Assembly (NCBI RefSeq): GCF_020091405.1
Contig: NZ_CP081903.1
Location: forward strand, 1,860,001-1,924,000
From: Bacteroides cellulosilyticus
GTDB taxonomy: Bacteria > Bacteroidota > Bacteroidia > Bacteroidales > Bacteroidaceae
Length of the DNA: 64,000 bases
Direction of reading: 5' to 3'
In this document: piece by piece, positions 1 through 7,506 of the stretch
How the letters are laid out: each line of letters begins with the position of its first letter
How positions within the stretch are numbered: the stretch's first letter is position 1
Notes under the pieces: model-generated
Database searches by the model: none
Told to the model about the DNA's origin: nothing
What the model saw: only the letters and a program-made list of their open reading frames with translations
Program-made: the position numbers and the translations under genes

Positions 1-1907
1 AATGATCCGGCGTATGCATAGTCGCGTTCACGCGGCTGGCTCGGTGTCTGGTTCAGGTAGAGCACAATGGCGATACCCGTCATGAAGAACAGGAAGAACA
101 CTACCCAGAACTGCTGAATACCTTTCTGGCCGCGGTATGCCTGCCATAAAAGACCGATGATGCCGAGCAATAAAGGCAGACAGTAGAAGACGTTGTGTCC
201 CTTGTTGTTTTGCAGTTCCTGCGGCAACAGACTCTGGTCGCCCACCAGGAAGTTGTCAATGAACGGGATACCTGTAATCCAGTTACCATGTTCTATTTCT
301 CCGCTGCCTTGCAGGTCGTTCTGGCGTCCGGCGAAGTTCCACATGAAGTAGCGCCAATACATCCAGTTGAGCTGGTAGGTGAAGAAGAACTTGATGTTTT
401 CCCATTGTGTAGGCATGTTCACCATAACCATTGTCCCGCACTGATCGTAGGGGATGTCTTCGCCCTTAATATCTACCCAGGCTTGATATTCCCTGGCGTG
501 CTGACTGCTGTACATGCGTGGGAAAAGCATATTCTGTGCGTATTCGTATTCGATACGTCCGGGGATTTCGATGTAGCTGTCCTTTTCATCGGGAGTGGCT
601 TTCTCCTTACGGATAAATTTGGTTCCGTTGTACGAGATACGTGGTTCGCAATAGCCATTTTTTACATCAAGGGCTACTTTGGAAGAAAATGCCTGTCCGT
701 AGAACAGCGGGCGGGTTCCGTATTGTTCACGACCCAGATATTCACCCAGCGTGAAGATGTCTTCGGGTGAGTTCTGATCCATGGGTGTGTTGGCCGTAGA
801 GCGGATCACGATAATGGCATAAGAAGAATATCCGATGACAATCATCATGGTACACAACAGCGATGTGTTGAGCGTACGTGCGGAAACACGGTATTTCTCT
901 TTCATGCTTGCCTGCATCTTCGGGCTGAGGTAGAAGAACAGGAAAGCGATAACAATAATACCTATAATTACAGCGCTCGTTCCGTGTCCGTAGAAGGGAA
1001 TGCCCAGCAAGGCAATCGTCAGTACGAAGGAGATGGACATCCGCATTTTGTTCTTTTCCGTGTAGCTTTCGTATACCCCCCAGATGATGGAGGCTGCCAA
1101 TACAATGATGTATACCATTACACCGCTGTTGAAAGACATTCCCAGTGTATTCACGAAGAACAGTTCGAACCAGCCGCCTACTTTTACAATACCCGGTACC
1201 ATGCCATAAAGTACGGCGGCAACCAGAATACCCGAAGCGAGCAATGCCAGTAATGAGCCCTTAGCATTTGCGTTGGGCACTTTCTTGTAATAGTAGACCA
1301 GTACGATAGCGGGCAAACAGAGCAAGTTCAGCAAGTGTACACCGATACTAAGTCCCGTCAGGTAAGCGATGAGGATAAGCCAGCGGTCACTGTGAGGTTC
1401 GTTCGCCACATCCTCCCATTTCAGTATCAGCCAGAATACAACGGCTGTGAAGAGAGAAGAGAATGCGTAAACTTCACCTTCAACGGCACTGAACCAGAAG
1501 GTGTCACTGAATGTATATGCCAGCGCACCCACCAGACCGCTACCCATGATGGTAATCAGTTGTCCGCGGGTAATATTATTTTCATCTGTAACAACAAGTT
1601 TGCGCACAAGGTGCGTGATGCTCCAGAACAGGAACAGGATACAAGCGCCACTCATCAGTGCACTCATATAGTTTACCATTTTGGCAACGGTGCTCGGGTC
1701 GGAGGCAAATTGTGAGAACAGGTTGGCTACCAGCATGAAGAAAGGTGCTCCGGGCGGGTGTCCTACTTCCAGTTTGTAGCCGGTAGTGATGAACTCCGGG
1801 CAGTCCCAAAAGCTTGCAGTCGGCTCAATAGTCATGCAATAGACCGTAGCTGCAATGATGAAAGTAATCCAACCCACAAGGTTGTTTACGGTTCTGTACT
1901 GTTTCAT
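1..1907 (-). CDS. DUF2723 multi-pass membrane protein (partial, 3' end outside window)
   Basis: Open from an ATG at 1907 to the left edge without a stop, giving about 635 residues of a family that usually runs to around 1,000 or more. The N-terminus reads MKQYRTVNNLVGW and is followed by a hydrophobic segment and the motifs ASFWDCPEFI and VGHPPGAP, which are hallmarks of DUF2723. The last visible residues include RERDYAYAGS, also typical. These proteins resemble membrane protein O-mannosyltransferase/GT-C enzymes, so an envelope glycosyltransferase role is likely, but donor and acceptor are unknown. The gene has its own promoter-like -7 box at 1965-1973 and follows znuC in the same direction after a 175-bp gap. 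Confidence 0.9.
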   Translation of the reverse strand, partial: MKQYRTVNNLVGWITFIIAATVYCMTIEPTASFWDCPEFITTGYKLEVGHPPGAPFFMLVANLFSQFASDPSTVAKMVNYMSALMSGACILFLFWSITHLVRKLVVTDENNITRGQLITIMGSGLVGALAYTFSDTFWFSAVEGEVYAFSSLFTAVVFWLILKWEDVANEPHSDRWLILIAYLTGLSIGVHLLNLLCLPAIVLVYYYKKVPNANAKGSLLALLASGILVAAVLYGMVPGIVKVGGWFELFFVNTLGMSFNSGVMVYIIVLAASIIWGVYESYTEKNKMRMSISFVLTIALLGIPFYGHGTSAVIIGIIVIAFLFFYLSPKMQASMKEKYRVSARTLNTSLLCTMMIVIGYSSYAIIVIRSTANTPMDQNSPEDIFTLGEYLGREQYGTRPLFYGQAFSSKVALDVKNGYCEPRISYNGTKFIRKEKATPDEKDSYIEIPGRIEYEYAQNMLFPRMYSSQHAREYQAWVDIKGEDIPYDQCGTMVMVNMPTQWENIKFFFTYQLNWMYWRYFMWNFAGRQNDLQGSGEIEHGNWITGIPFIDNFLVGDQSLLPQELQNNKGHNVFYCLPLLLGIIGLLWQAYRGQKGIQQFWVVFFLFFMTGIAIVLYLNQTPSQPRERDYAYAGS

Positions 1908-1964
1908 TCGGAAAGAATTCGTTATGTTTTTAAGTTATAGCTCTGTATTTTGGTATATACGGCC

Positions 1965-1973
1965 GCAAATATA
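1965..1973 (-). promoter_or_regulatory. Bacteroides -7 box for the DUF2723 gene
   Basis: Read on the minus strand this is TATATTTGC, an exact fit to TAnnTTTGY, 57 bp before the start codon. An ATTTAG sequence at about the right distance upstream could serve as the weak -33 element. Promoter assignment is from consensus only. Confidence 0.55.
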
Positions 1974-2082
1974 GTGATTTAACTGCTAAATGCGTGGAGG
2001 TAAGGCATATTTATTAGGATAGGTTAAAAGATATACATTGATTTTTTGTAGAGAAAAGTTTCAAATATTATAGCTCTGATGT

Positions 2083-2928
2083 TTATTGTTCGCAATTGCA
2101 GCATCCACATTCGTCTCCATGTTTATGCTCTGCCAGTATACGATGGGGTAGTGCTCCGTGTCCCAATAACTCTATCGGGCAATTGAAATTCCGTTCCAGC
2201 CACTCTTCGCTTACGCCCGTGTCGGGATGATAATCCAGTGTTTCATTCACGCAGGCAATGGACTTCACTTGTTGCAGTACTGTGCCGATGTCATGGCTGA
2301 CAAGAATGATGGCGCAGTCGTGGTTAATCTCTGCCAATAGTTCGTAAAGGCGGGCTTCGAAACGTTTGTCAATATATGTACTGGGTTCGTCGAGAACAAC
2401 GAGTTGAGGATCGGAGATGATGGCACGTCCCAGCAAAGCACGTTGCAATTGCCCACCGCTTAGTGCACCGATGGCACGTTCTTCCAATCCTTCCAATCCC
2501 ATGCGGGCAATCACTTGGCGGGCTTTCTTCCGATGTGATGCGGTGAAGCGTGAAATAAGTGACTTCTGTGAGCTGAGACCAGAAAGGATTACTTCTTCCA
2601 CTGTGATGGGGAATTTGCGATCTATGCTGTTGTACTGTGGCAGATATCCCATCTTTAGTGATAAGCGGTTAGTGGTTAGTGATAAGTACTGTGCTGTGCT
2701 TTCTTGTTTGTCACTAACCGCTAGCCGTTTATCACTATATAATATTTCTCCTCCCGTAGGTTTCAACAGACCGAGTATACATTTGATGAGAGTTGTTTTT
2801 CCGCCGCCATTAGGGCCGATGATGCCCAGAAAGTCCCGGTCGTAAACGGTGAGGTTTACGTTGCGTAATACCGTGCGGCTGTCATAGCCGGCACTGAGAT
2901 TCTTTATTTCAATAAGAGGCGTACCCAT
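2083..2928 (-). CDS. znuC: Metal (Zn/Mn) ABC transporter ATP-binding protein with an in-frame palindrome insertion
   Basis: 281-residue ABC ATPase that energises metal uptake. Visible motifs are Walker A GPNGGGKTT (residues 38-46), the Q-loop in LPQYN (about 98), signature SGGQ, Walker B LVVLDEPS and the switch histidine in VSHD. It follows znuA by 23 bp. Two oddities stand out. Residues about 65-91, between Walker A and the Q-loop, are encoded by an 80-bp palindromic repeat (2657-2736) that keeps the frame and replaces the usual short loop with SDKRLAVSDKQ and so on. The C-terminus ends in a His/Cys-rich tail (HKHGDECGCCNCEQ) that looks metal-binding. No permease (znuB) gene is adjacent, so the membrane subunit must be encoded elsewhere. 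Family assignment is firm; the exact metal is inferred from znuA. Confidence 0.92.
   Translation of the reverse strand: MGTPLIEIKNLSAGYDSRTVLRNVNLTVYDRDFLGIIGPNGGGKTTLIKCILGLLKPTGGEILYSDKRLAVSDKQESTAQYLSLTTNRLSLKMGYLPQYNSIDRKFPITVEEVILSGLSSQKSLISRFTASHRKKARQVIARMGLEGLEERAIGALSGGQLQRALLGRAIISDPQLVVLDEPSTYIDKRFEARLYELLAEINHDCAIILVSHDIGTVLQQVKSIACVNETLDYHPDTGVSEEWLERNFNCPIELLGHGALPHRILAEHKHGDECGCCNCEQ
2657..2736. repeat. Palindromic element R1 inside znuC
   Basis: The left arm starts AGTGATAAGCGGTTAGTGG and the right arm, reverse-complemented, starts AGTGATAAACGGCTAGCGG. About 28 bp pair with four differences, all of which are G-T wobbles when the plus strand folds. Each arm is built from the related words GTGATAA and GGTTAGTGATAA. 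The loop contains TGCTGTGC, a relative of the GGCTGCGC word in other elements of this window. It lies wholly within coding sequence and contains no stop in the znuC frame. Confidence 0.85.
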
Positions 2929-2951
2929 TTGTTTACTGCTTGACGATGTCT

Positions 2952-3884
2952 TTAGTTCTTAACGACCAATTCCTTGGCAATGTTCAACATTTCTTCTTCC
3001 CAATCGTAAGAAAGCGGGTTGATAGGGATTACCTTCGTTCCCGTCTGTTTGGCAATAATCTCTGCATTGCGGCGGTCAAATTCAGGTTGCACGAAGATAA
3101 CACGGACTTTCTCCTTTTTACAAGTGTCTATCAGATTCTTGAGGTGGGAGGGAGAAGGCTCTTTACCATTTTCTTCGATGGAAATCTGATGCAAGCCGTA
3201 GTCGCGGGCAAAGTAAGATAATGCCGGATGATAAATCATGAAAGCACGGTCCGCATTGGGGGTCGACAGCATGTGACAAATAAGGCTATCGGTATGTTCA
3301 ATCTGGTTGCAGAGACTTTTGTAACGCTCCATATAGACTTCTTCATTGCCTTTGTCGATGGCGCACAGTGCATTTACGATATTTCCGGCAATAATCTGTG
3401 CATTATAGGCAGAACTCCAAACGTGCGGTTCCACACCAAAAAGATGCTGATGCTCATCGTCTTGGATGGAATCGTGGGCGTGAGGTTCACCGGCATCGTG
3501 ATGATGATGGGCGTGTGAGGAATCATAAATCAGGTCGATGCCGCGGGAAGTATCGAAGAATTGCAGGTGCGGAGCGTTATCCGTCAGCTTGTCCATCCAG
3601 GTTTGTTCAAAACCGATGTAGCCGATCCGGAAGTAGGCTTTGCTTTTGGCAAGATCTACGAGTTGCTGGGGGGTAGGATCGTAGGTTTCCGGACTACTCC
3701 CTTTGGGAACCATGCTGATAACGTTGAAGTTATCGCCTGCAATGGCTTCGGTGAAATAGCGTAATGGCTCAATAGTGACGGTGATGACGGGTTTATCGCC
3801 TTCACTCTTATTATTCTGGACGCTGCTGTTCTTGCAGGATGCGGCGAGCAAAGCAGCGAGGATGTACAGGAATGTTCGTTTCAT
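2952..3884 (-). CDS. znuA: Metal-binding lipoprotein of a zinc/manganese ABC transporter
   Basis: 310-residue cluster A-I solute-binding protein. It begins with a lipoprotein signal (LLAASC, lipobox cysteine about residue 17), so it is probably membrane-anchored in the periplasm. A histidine-rich loop (SSHAHHHHDAGEPHAH, then DDEHQH) lies before the conserved FGVEPHVW motif; such loops are typical of zinc-specific ZnuA. Other conserved segments are VPKGSSPETYDPTP, the MIYHPALSYFARDYGL region and IFVQPEFD. It sits 34 bp downstream of mnmD and 23 bp upstream of znuC, in what looks like one transcript. Zinc is more likely than manganese because of the loop, but this is inferred. Confidence 0.92.
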   Translation of the reverse strand: MKRTFLYILAALLAASCKNSSVQNNKSEGDKPVITVTIEPLRYFTEAIAGDNFNVISMVPKGSSPETYDPTPQQLVDLAKSKAYFRIGYIGFEQTWMDKLTDNAPHLQFFDTSRGIDLIYDSSHAHHHHDAGEPHAHDSIQDDEHQHLFGVEPHVWSSAYNAQIIAGNIVNALCAIDKGNEEVYMERYKSLCNQIEHTDSLICHMLSTPNADRAFMIYHPALSYFARDYGLHQISIEENGKEPSPSHLKNLIDTCKKEKVRVIFVQPEFDRRNAEIIAKQTGTKVIPINPLSYDWEEEMLNIAKELVVKN

Positions 3885-3918
3885 TATTATATTTATGGTT
3901 TTTATAATTGATTACTCT

Positions 3919-4647
3919 TTATGGTTTCTCTTTCGTTGCCCTCAGTATCTCCCGCTTTCCCCCCGGAGGTCCCGGAAGGCGCTCCACACGGAAGCCCACA
4001 GCTTGCAACATACGGCGGATGACACCTTTGGCGCAATACGTCGTCAATATTCCCCCTGTATTCATATAAACGTAAAGAGAGCGAAATAATTGCTCGTTCC
4101 ACATTTCTGGTTGCTTTTCAGGGGCGAAAGCATCGAAGTAAACGAGATCAGGAAAAGTATTAGGTATTAAGTGTGAAGTATTAGGTATTAGGTGTGAGGT
4201 ATTGGTATTTTGTTCACTTCGAATACTTAATACTTCATACTTCATACTTATATTCGCATCTGTCTTTATCTTCCGCAGAGTGAAGTGCGGGGATATTTTT
4301 ACGTCTTCTTCCCACGGGGCGGTGTGCAGCTGCTTGAACAGCGGGTTATTACTATATCCTAGTGCATCGACTTCTTCCCAGGCGAGGGGATAGAGCTCGA
4401 TACCGGTATAATGTACGGGACGCGCGTCCTGTTCGGCAGCTTCCAGTGTGAGCAAGGCATTCAGTCCGGTGCCGAAGCCTATCTCAAGAACGTGCGGTTG
4501 CGGTGCGGCAGAGGCTTTCAGGCCCATGTCGATAAAGATATGCTGCGACTCTGTACGCGCCCCTTTCACCGAATGATAATGTTCATCCAGTTCGGGCACA
4601 AACAGTGTTGCGCTTCCATCTTCCGTACGTTCTATAATTCGTTTCAT
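3919..4647 (-). CDS. mnmD: MnmD-like tRNA (5-methylaminomethyl-2-thiouridine) methyltransferase with an in-frame palindrome insertion
   Basis: 242-residue stand-alone homologue of the methyltransferase half of MnmC, which methylates the wobble uridine side chain of tRNAs reading split-box codons. The SAM site is VLEIGFGTGLNALLTL, and the family motif YFDAFAPEKQPEMW is followed by GGILTTYCAKGVIRRML. Residues about 133-165, between HFTLRKIKTD and the YFDAF motif, are encoded by a palindromic repeat at 4155-4251 that yields NTSHLIPNTSHLIPNT. Family members normally have a short linker there. Three bases separate it from the DedA-like gene upstream. Assignment is strong; whether the insertion affects activity is unknown. 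Confidence 0.9.
   Translation of the reverse strand: MKRIIERTEDGSATLFVPELDEHYHSVKGARTESQHIFIDMGLKASAAPQPHVLEIGFGTGLNALLTLEAAEQDARPVHYTGIELYPLAWEEVDALGYSNNPLFKQLHTAPWEEDVKISPHFTLRKIKTDANISMKYEVLSIRSEQNTNTSHLIPNTSHLIPNTFPDLVYFDAFAPEKQPEMWNEQLFRSLYVYMNTGGILTTYCAKGVIRRMLQAVGFRVERLPGPPGGKREILRATKEKP
4155..4251. repeat. Palindromic element R2 inside mnmD
   Basis: The left arm consists of repeated words (AAGTATTAGGTATTAAGTGT, then a near copy) and the right arm is their imperfect reverse complement (TACTTAATACTTCATACTTC). Most arm mismatches are G-T wobbles on the plus strand. The element is in frame with mnmD and adds roughly 32 residues, including a tandem NTSHLIP peptide. Confidence 0.82.
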
Positions 4648-4650
4648 AAC

Positions 4651-5124
4651 TTAAAACATAGATATTACTCCCTGCAATGCCAGCAGCATCACGGCATACC
4701 GTATCAGCTTTCCGGCAAACATGGACGAAGTAGTCAGCCATACATTGCTGCGCATGAAACCCAGTGCAATGGCAATTACTTCGCCCACAAAGGGCAGGAA
4801 TGCGAAAAAGCCCATCAATGCTCCTTTACCTTGAAGGAAAGTCTGCATCTTGTCTACTTTTTCTTTTTTTACTTTGAAATATTTCTCTATCCAGACTACG
4901 TTACCCAGACGCCCCATGTAGTAGCACGTCATACCGCCAATCGTATTACCCAACGTGGCGAAGAATACACACATCACCGGACTGAGCCCTACCTTTACCA
5001 GTGCTATCATCACCAGTTCCGAACTGAACGGAACGATGCTTCCTGCCAGTAAGGCGGAGATAAATAAACCGAGATAGCCCCAGTCTATCAAGAGTTGAAC
5101 CAGTGAGTCTACAAAAGCATCCAT
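4651..5124 (-). CDS. DedA/YqaA-like SNARE-associated (VTT) membrane protein
   Basis: 157-residue integral membrane protein. It opens with DSLVQLLIDWGYLGLFISALLAGSI, then has SSELVMIALV, ATLGNTIGGMTCYYMGRLG and FAFLPFVGEVIAIALGFMRS, the glycine- and proline-containing re-entrant pattern of the VTT domain. The length matches the short YqaA branch. DedA-superfamily proteins act as lipid scramblases or transporters of undecaprenyl phosphate or phospholipid, but the substrate here cannot be read from sequence. The start codon overlaps the end of the upstream membrane-protein gene by 16 bp, and mnmD follows after 3 bp, so translation is probably coupled. Confidence 0.85.
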   Translation of the reverse strand: MDAFVDSLVQLLIDWGYLGLFISALLAGSIVPFSSELVMIALVKVGLSPVMCVFFATLGNTIGGMTCYYMGRLGNVVWIEKYFKVKKEKVDKMQTFLQGKGALMGFFAFLPFVGEVIAIALGFMRSNVWLTTSSMFAGKLIRYAVMLLALQGVISMF

Positions 5125-6110
5125 ACGTTAAATCCGAATAAGAGTATAAGCCCGGCAAGGGCACAAATGAAAAACACATTAGAAGCCCGACTGTTCGTCA
5201 GTACCACGAAATGTCCTGTCAGGATGCTGACGCCTATCAGTAGCAAGGGCAGGAGGTGAAACGTTTGTGCCGGTTGCAACAGGATATAAACGAAGATGCA
5301 GAACGTCAGGAAAATAAGGAAATGCAGGTAGCTGCGGGTACGTATCTTATCTTCGTAACCTGCCACCAGGCAGTGAACGGAGCTTACTATGAACAACAGG
5401 AACAAATAGCCCAATGTAGCGATTTCCCATAATGGGAAGTTCCATAAAGTAATGGGATGGAACGTCACCAGTTCGATGAACGGCTGATAGAATAATTCTA
5501 TTTCACCATAGAAGTAGGCATGTCCAAACAAGAACCAATAAGGTAGCGTCCAACCGATCAGACCTCCGAAAAAGCTCTTAGGAGTGAGTGCCTGGAAACT
5601 GTATGCACCGATCCAGAAAAGGGGAATGAACAATGTCAGTTGCGGGAAGAACAGACTGCCCGCCCCGATAAACAGGAACGAGTAGAACATGGTGCCCGCC
5701 GGACGTGGATGTTGATAGCCTTTGAACAGGAAGAACAAGGATATCAGAAACGCTGTCGAGGCAACGTCTCCGGCATATAACTGGTGCATGGCAGGACAGA
5801 CAGATATCAACAGGAAGTAAATGGCTGTCTGCACGGATGCCCGCATACGGATAATGGCGAAGGTGTTGTTCAGTTCTATCAGGAAGTAACCGATTATACC
5901 GTAAAGCAGAAAGCTTAGGGGCGCACTTGCCCATGTCGGAATCCAATCGTTGTAGATAGTTTCCCACAATGGGTAATTGCTTTTCATCACTGGAATCTCG
6001 GGTAATAAGATGGAAGTCAGTACCCAGCAGAACAGTGATAGAAAGATAGCAGCGGGGAGGGTGAAGCGTCCCGCTGTAATCCGGTTCTGTAATCGTTTAC
6101 TTCGTATCAT
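5109..6110 (-). CDS. Polytopic membrane protein of unknown function
   Basis: 333 residues with about ten hydrophobic segments (for example FTLPAAIFLSLFCWVLTSIL, SVQTAIYFLLISVCPAMHQL, FLIFLTFCIFVYILLQ and FICALAGLILLFGFNVWML). No catalytic motif is obvious. The pattern resembles the conserved Bacteroidales membrane proteins often found beside purD and DedA-like genes, but I cannot name a function. Its 3' end overlaps the DedA-like gene by 16 bp. Upstream, an 81-bp palindromic element separates it from purD. Confidence 0.8.
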   Translation of the reverse strand: MIRSKRLQNRITAGRFTLPAAIFLSLFCWVLTSILLPEIPVMKSNYPLWETIYNDWIPTWASAPLSFLLYGIIGYFLIELNNTFAIIRMRASVQTAIYFLLISVCPAMHQLYAGDVASTAFLISLFFLFKGYQHPRPAGTMFYSFLFIGAGSLFFPQLTLFIPLFWIGAYSFQALTPKSFFGGLIGWTLPYWFLFGHAYFYGEIELFYQPFIELVTFHPITLWNFPLWEIATLGYLFLLFIVSSVHCLVAGYEDKIRTRSYLHFLIFLTFCIFVYILLQPAQTFHLLPLLLIGVSILTGHFVVLTNSRASNVFFICALAGLILLFGFNVWMLL

Positions 6111-6113
6111 ATA

Positions 6114-6194
6114 AATGAAGAATTGAGAATGAAGAATGAAGAATTAGGCTGCGCGATATGCCGCAGGGAGATTCTTCATTCATCATTCTTCATT
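6114..6194. repeat. Palindromic element R3 between purD and a membrane-protein gene
   Basis: Arms built from tandem GAAGAAT/GAATGAA words: the first 24 bases of the left arm match the reverse complement of the right arm at 21 positions. The centre starts GGCTGCGC (6147-6154), the word also found beside the loops of R6 and R8. It begins 3 bases upstream of the downstream gene's start codon and ends 4 bases after the purD stop codon. Confidence 0.82.
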
Positions 6195-6198
6195 AAAT

Positions 6199-7473
6199 TT
6201 AGAGATCGAACCCGATGTCGCGGCGGAAATACTTCTTGTCGAAGTGGATCATATCCGCTACTTTATAACTTTTGGCAAGGGCTTCCTCCTTGGTTTCACC
6301 ATATGAACATACGGCAATCACGCGTCCGCCGTTCGTTACCACTTGTCCGTCTTTCATTGCGGTTCCGGCATGGAAGAGGATGCTGTCCGTAGCTGCGGCA
6401 GCTTCAAATCCGGTCATCACTTTGCCTTTTTCGTAAGCTTCGGGATAACCGCCGCTGACGAGCATGACGCAGGCGGCTGTGCGCGGGTCCATCACCAGAG
6501 TCTTGGTGTCGAGGTTCACATCGCGTACACCTTCCAGAAGTTCTACAAAGTCGCTTTGTACACGCAACATGACGCTTTCTGTCTCCGGATCGCCCATACG
6601 GACGTTATATTCTATCACCATTGGTTCGCCTTTCACACGGATCAGGCCGAGGAAGATGAAGCCTTTGTAAAGGATGTTTTCTTCCTGCAGTCCGTTGATG
6701 GTGGGCTCGATGATGCGGGTGCGTACTTTTTCCATGAACTCTTCGTCAGCAAAAGGAACGGGGGTAACGCTTCCCATGCCACCGGTGTTCAGGCCTTTGT
6801 CGCCTTCGCCGATGCGCTTGTAGTCCTTGGCTACGGGCAGCACTTTGTAGTGCTTGCTGTCCGTCAGCACAAACACGGAGCACTCGATACCGCTGAGGAA
6901 TTCTTCGATAACAACTGTGGCGCTGGCCTGACCAAACATACCGCCGAGCATTTCTTCCAGTTCCCGCTTGGCTTCTTCCAGTGTAGGGAGAATGAGCACA
7001 CCCTTTCCGGCACAGAGGCCGTCGGCTTTCAGCACGTAGGGGGCTTCGAGGCTTTCGAGGAAGGCGAGGCCTTCTTCGAGGTTATCGGCAGTGATGCTCT
7101 TGTAGCGGGCGGTGGGGATGTTGTGGCGTTCCATGAAGCCTTTGGCAAACTCCTTGCTGCCTTCCAGTTGGGCACCTTTGGCGGTGGGGCCGATGATGGC
7201 GATATGTTGTGTGGTGGCGTCTTCGGTGAAGCTGTCGTAGATGCCTTCTACCAACGGGTCTTCGGGGCCTACCACAATCATGTCTATGTTCTGTTCCAGG
7301 GCGAAGGCTTTCAGGGTGGGGAAGTCGGTTGCCTTGATGGCTACGTTCTCGCCTACCGCACTGGTGCCGGCGTTACCGGGGGCGATAAAAAGTTTCTCTA
7401 CTTTCGGGCTTTGGGCAATCTTCCATGCCAGGGCGTGCTCGCGACCGCCGCTTCCTAATAATAATACTTTCAT
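6199..7473 (-). CDS. purD: Phosphoribosylamine--glycine ligase
   Basis: 424 residues, the usual length. It catalyses ATP-dependent joining of glycine to 5-phosphoribosylamine, the second step of de novo purine synthesis, in the cytoplasm. Seen: [18 protein letters not shown] at the N-terminus, [24 protein letters not shown]-grasp segments [14 protein letters not shown] and [12 protein letters not shown], and the metal-binding end [16 protein letters not shown]. It follows the dipeptidyl-peptidase gene by 33 bp, so it probably shares its transcript with that peptidase and the downstream membrane, tRNA-modification and zinc genes. Confidence 0.97.
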   Translation of the reverse strand: MKVLLLGSGGREHALAWKIAQSPKVEKLFIAPGNAGTSAVGENVAIKATDFPTLKAFALEQNIDMIVVGPEDPLVEGIYDSFTEDATTQHIAIIGPTAKGAQLEGSKEFAKGFMERHNIPTARYKSITADNLEEGLAFLESLEAPYVLKADGLCAGKGVLILPTLEEAKRELEEMLGGMFGQASATVVIEEFLSGIECSVFVLTDSKHYKVLPVAKDYKRIGEGDKGLNTGGMGSVTPVPFADEEFMEKVRTRIIEPTINGLQEENILYKGFIFLGLIRVKGEPMVIEYNVRMGDPETESVMLRVQSDFVELLEGVRDVNLDTKTLVMDPRTAACVMLVSGGYPEAYEKGKVMTGFEAAAATDSILFHAGTAMKDGQVVTNGGRVIAVCSYGETKEEALAKSYKVADMIHFDKKYFRRDIGFDL

Positions 7474-7506
7474 CTTTATATCTATATGTTTTAGTTATTC
7501 TTTCTA

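Noticed and set aside
6343..7458. Long plus-strand reading frame of 371 codons opposite purD
   Set aside because: It is the antisense of a conserved enzyme, with a composition typical of shadow frames, and has no signal or family similarity.
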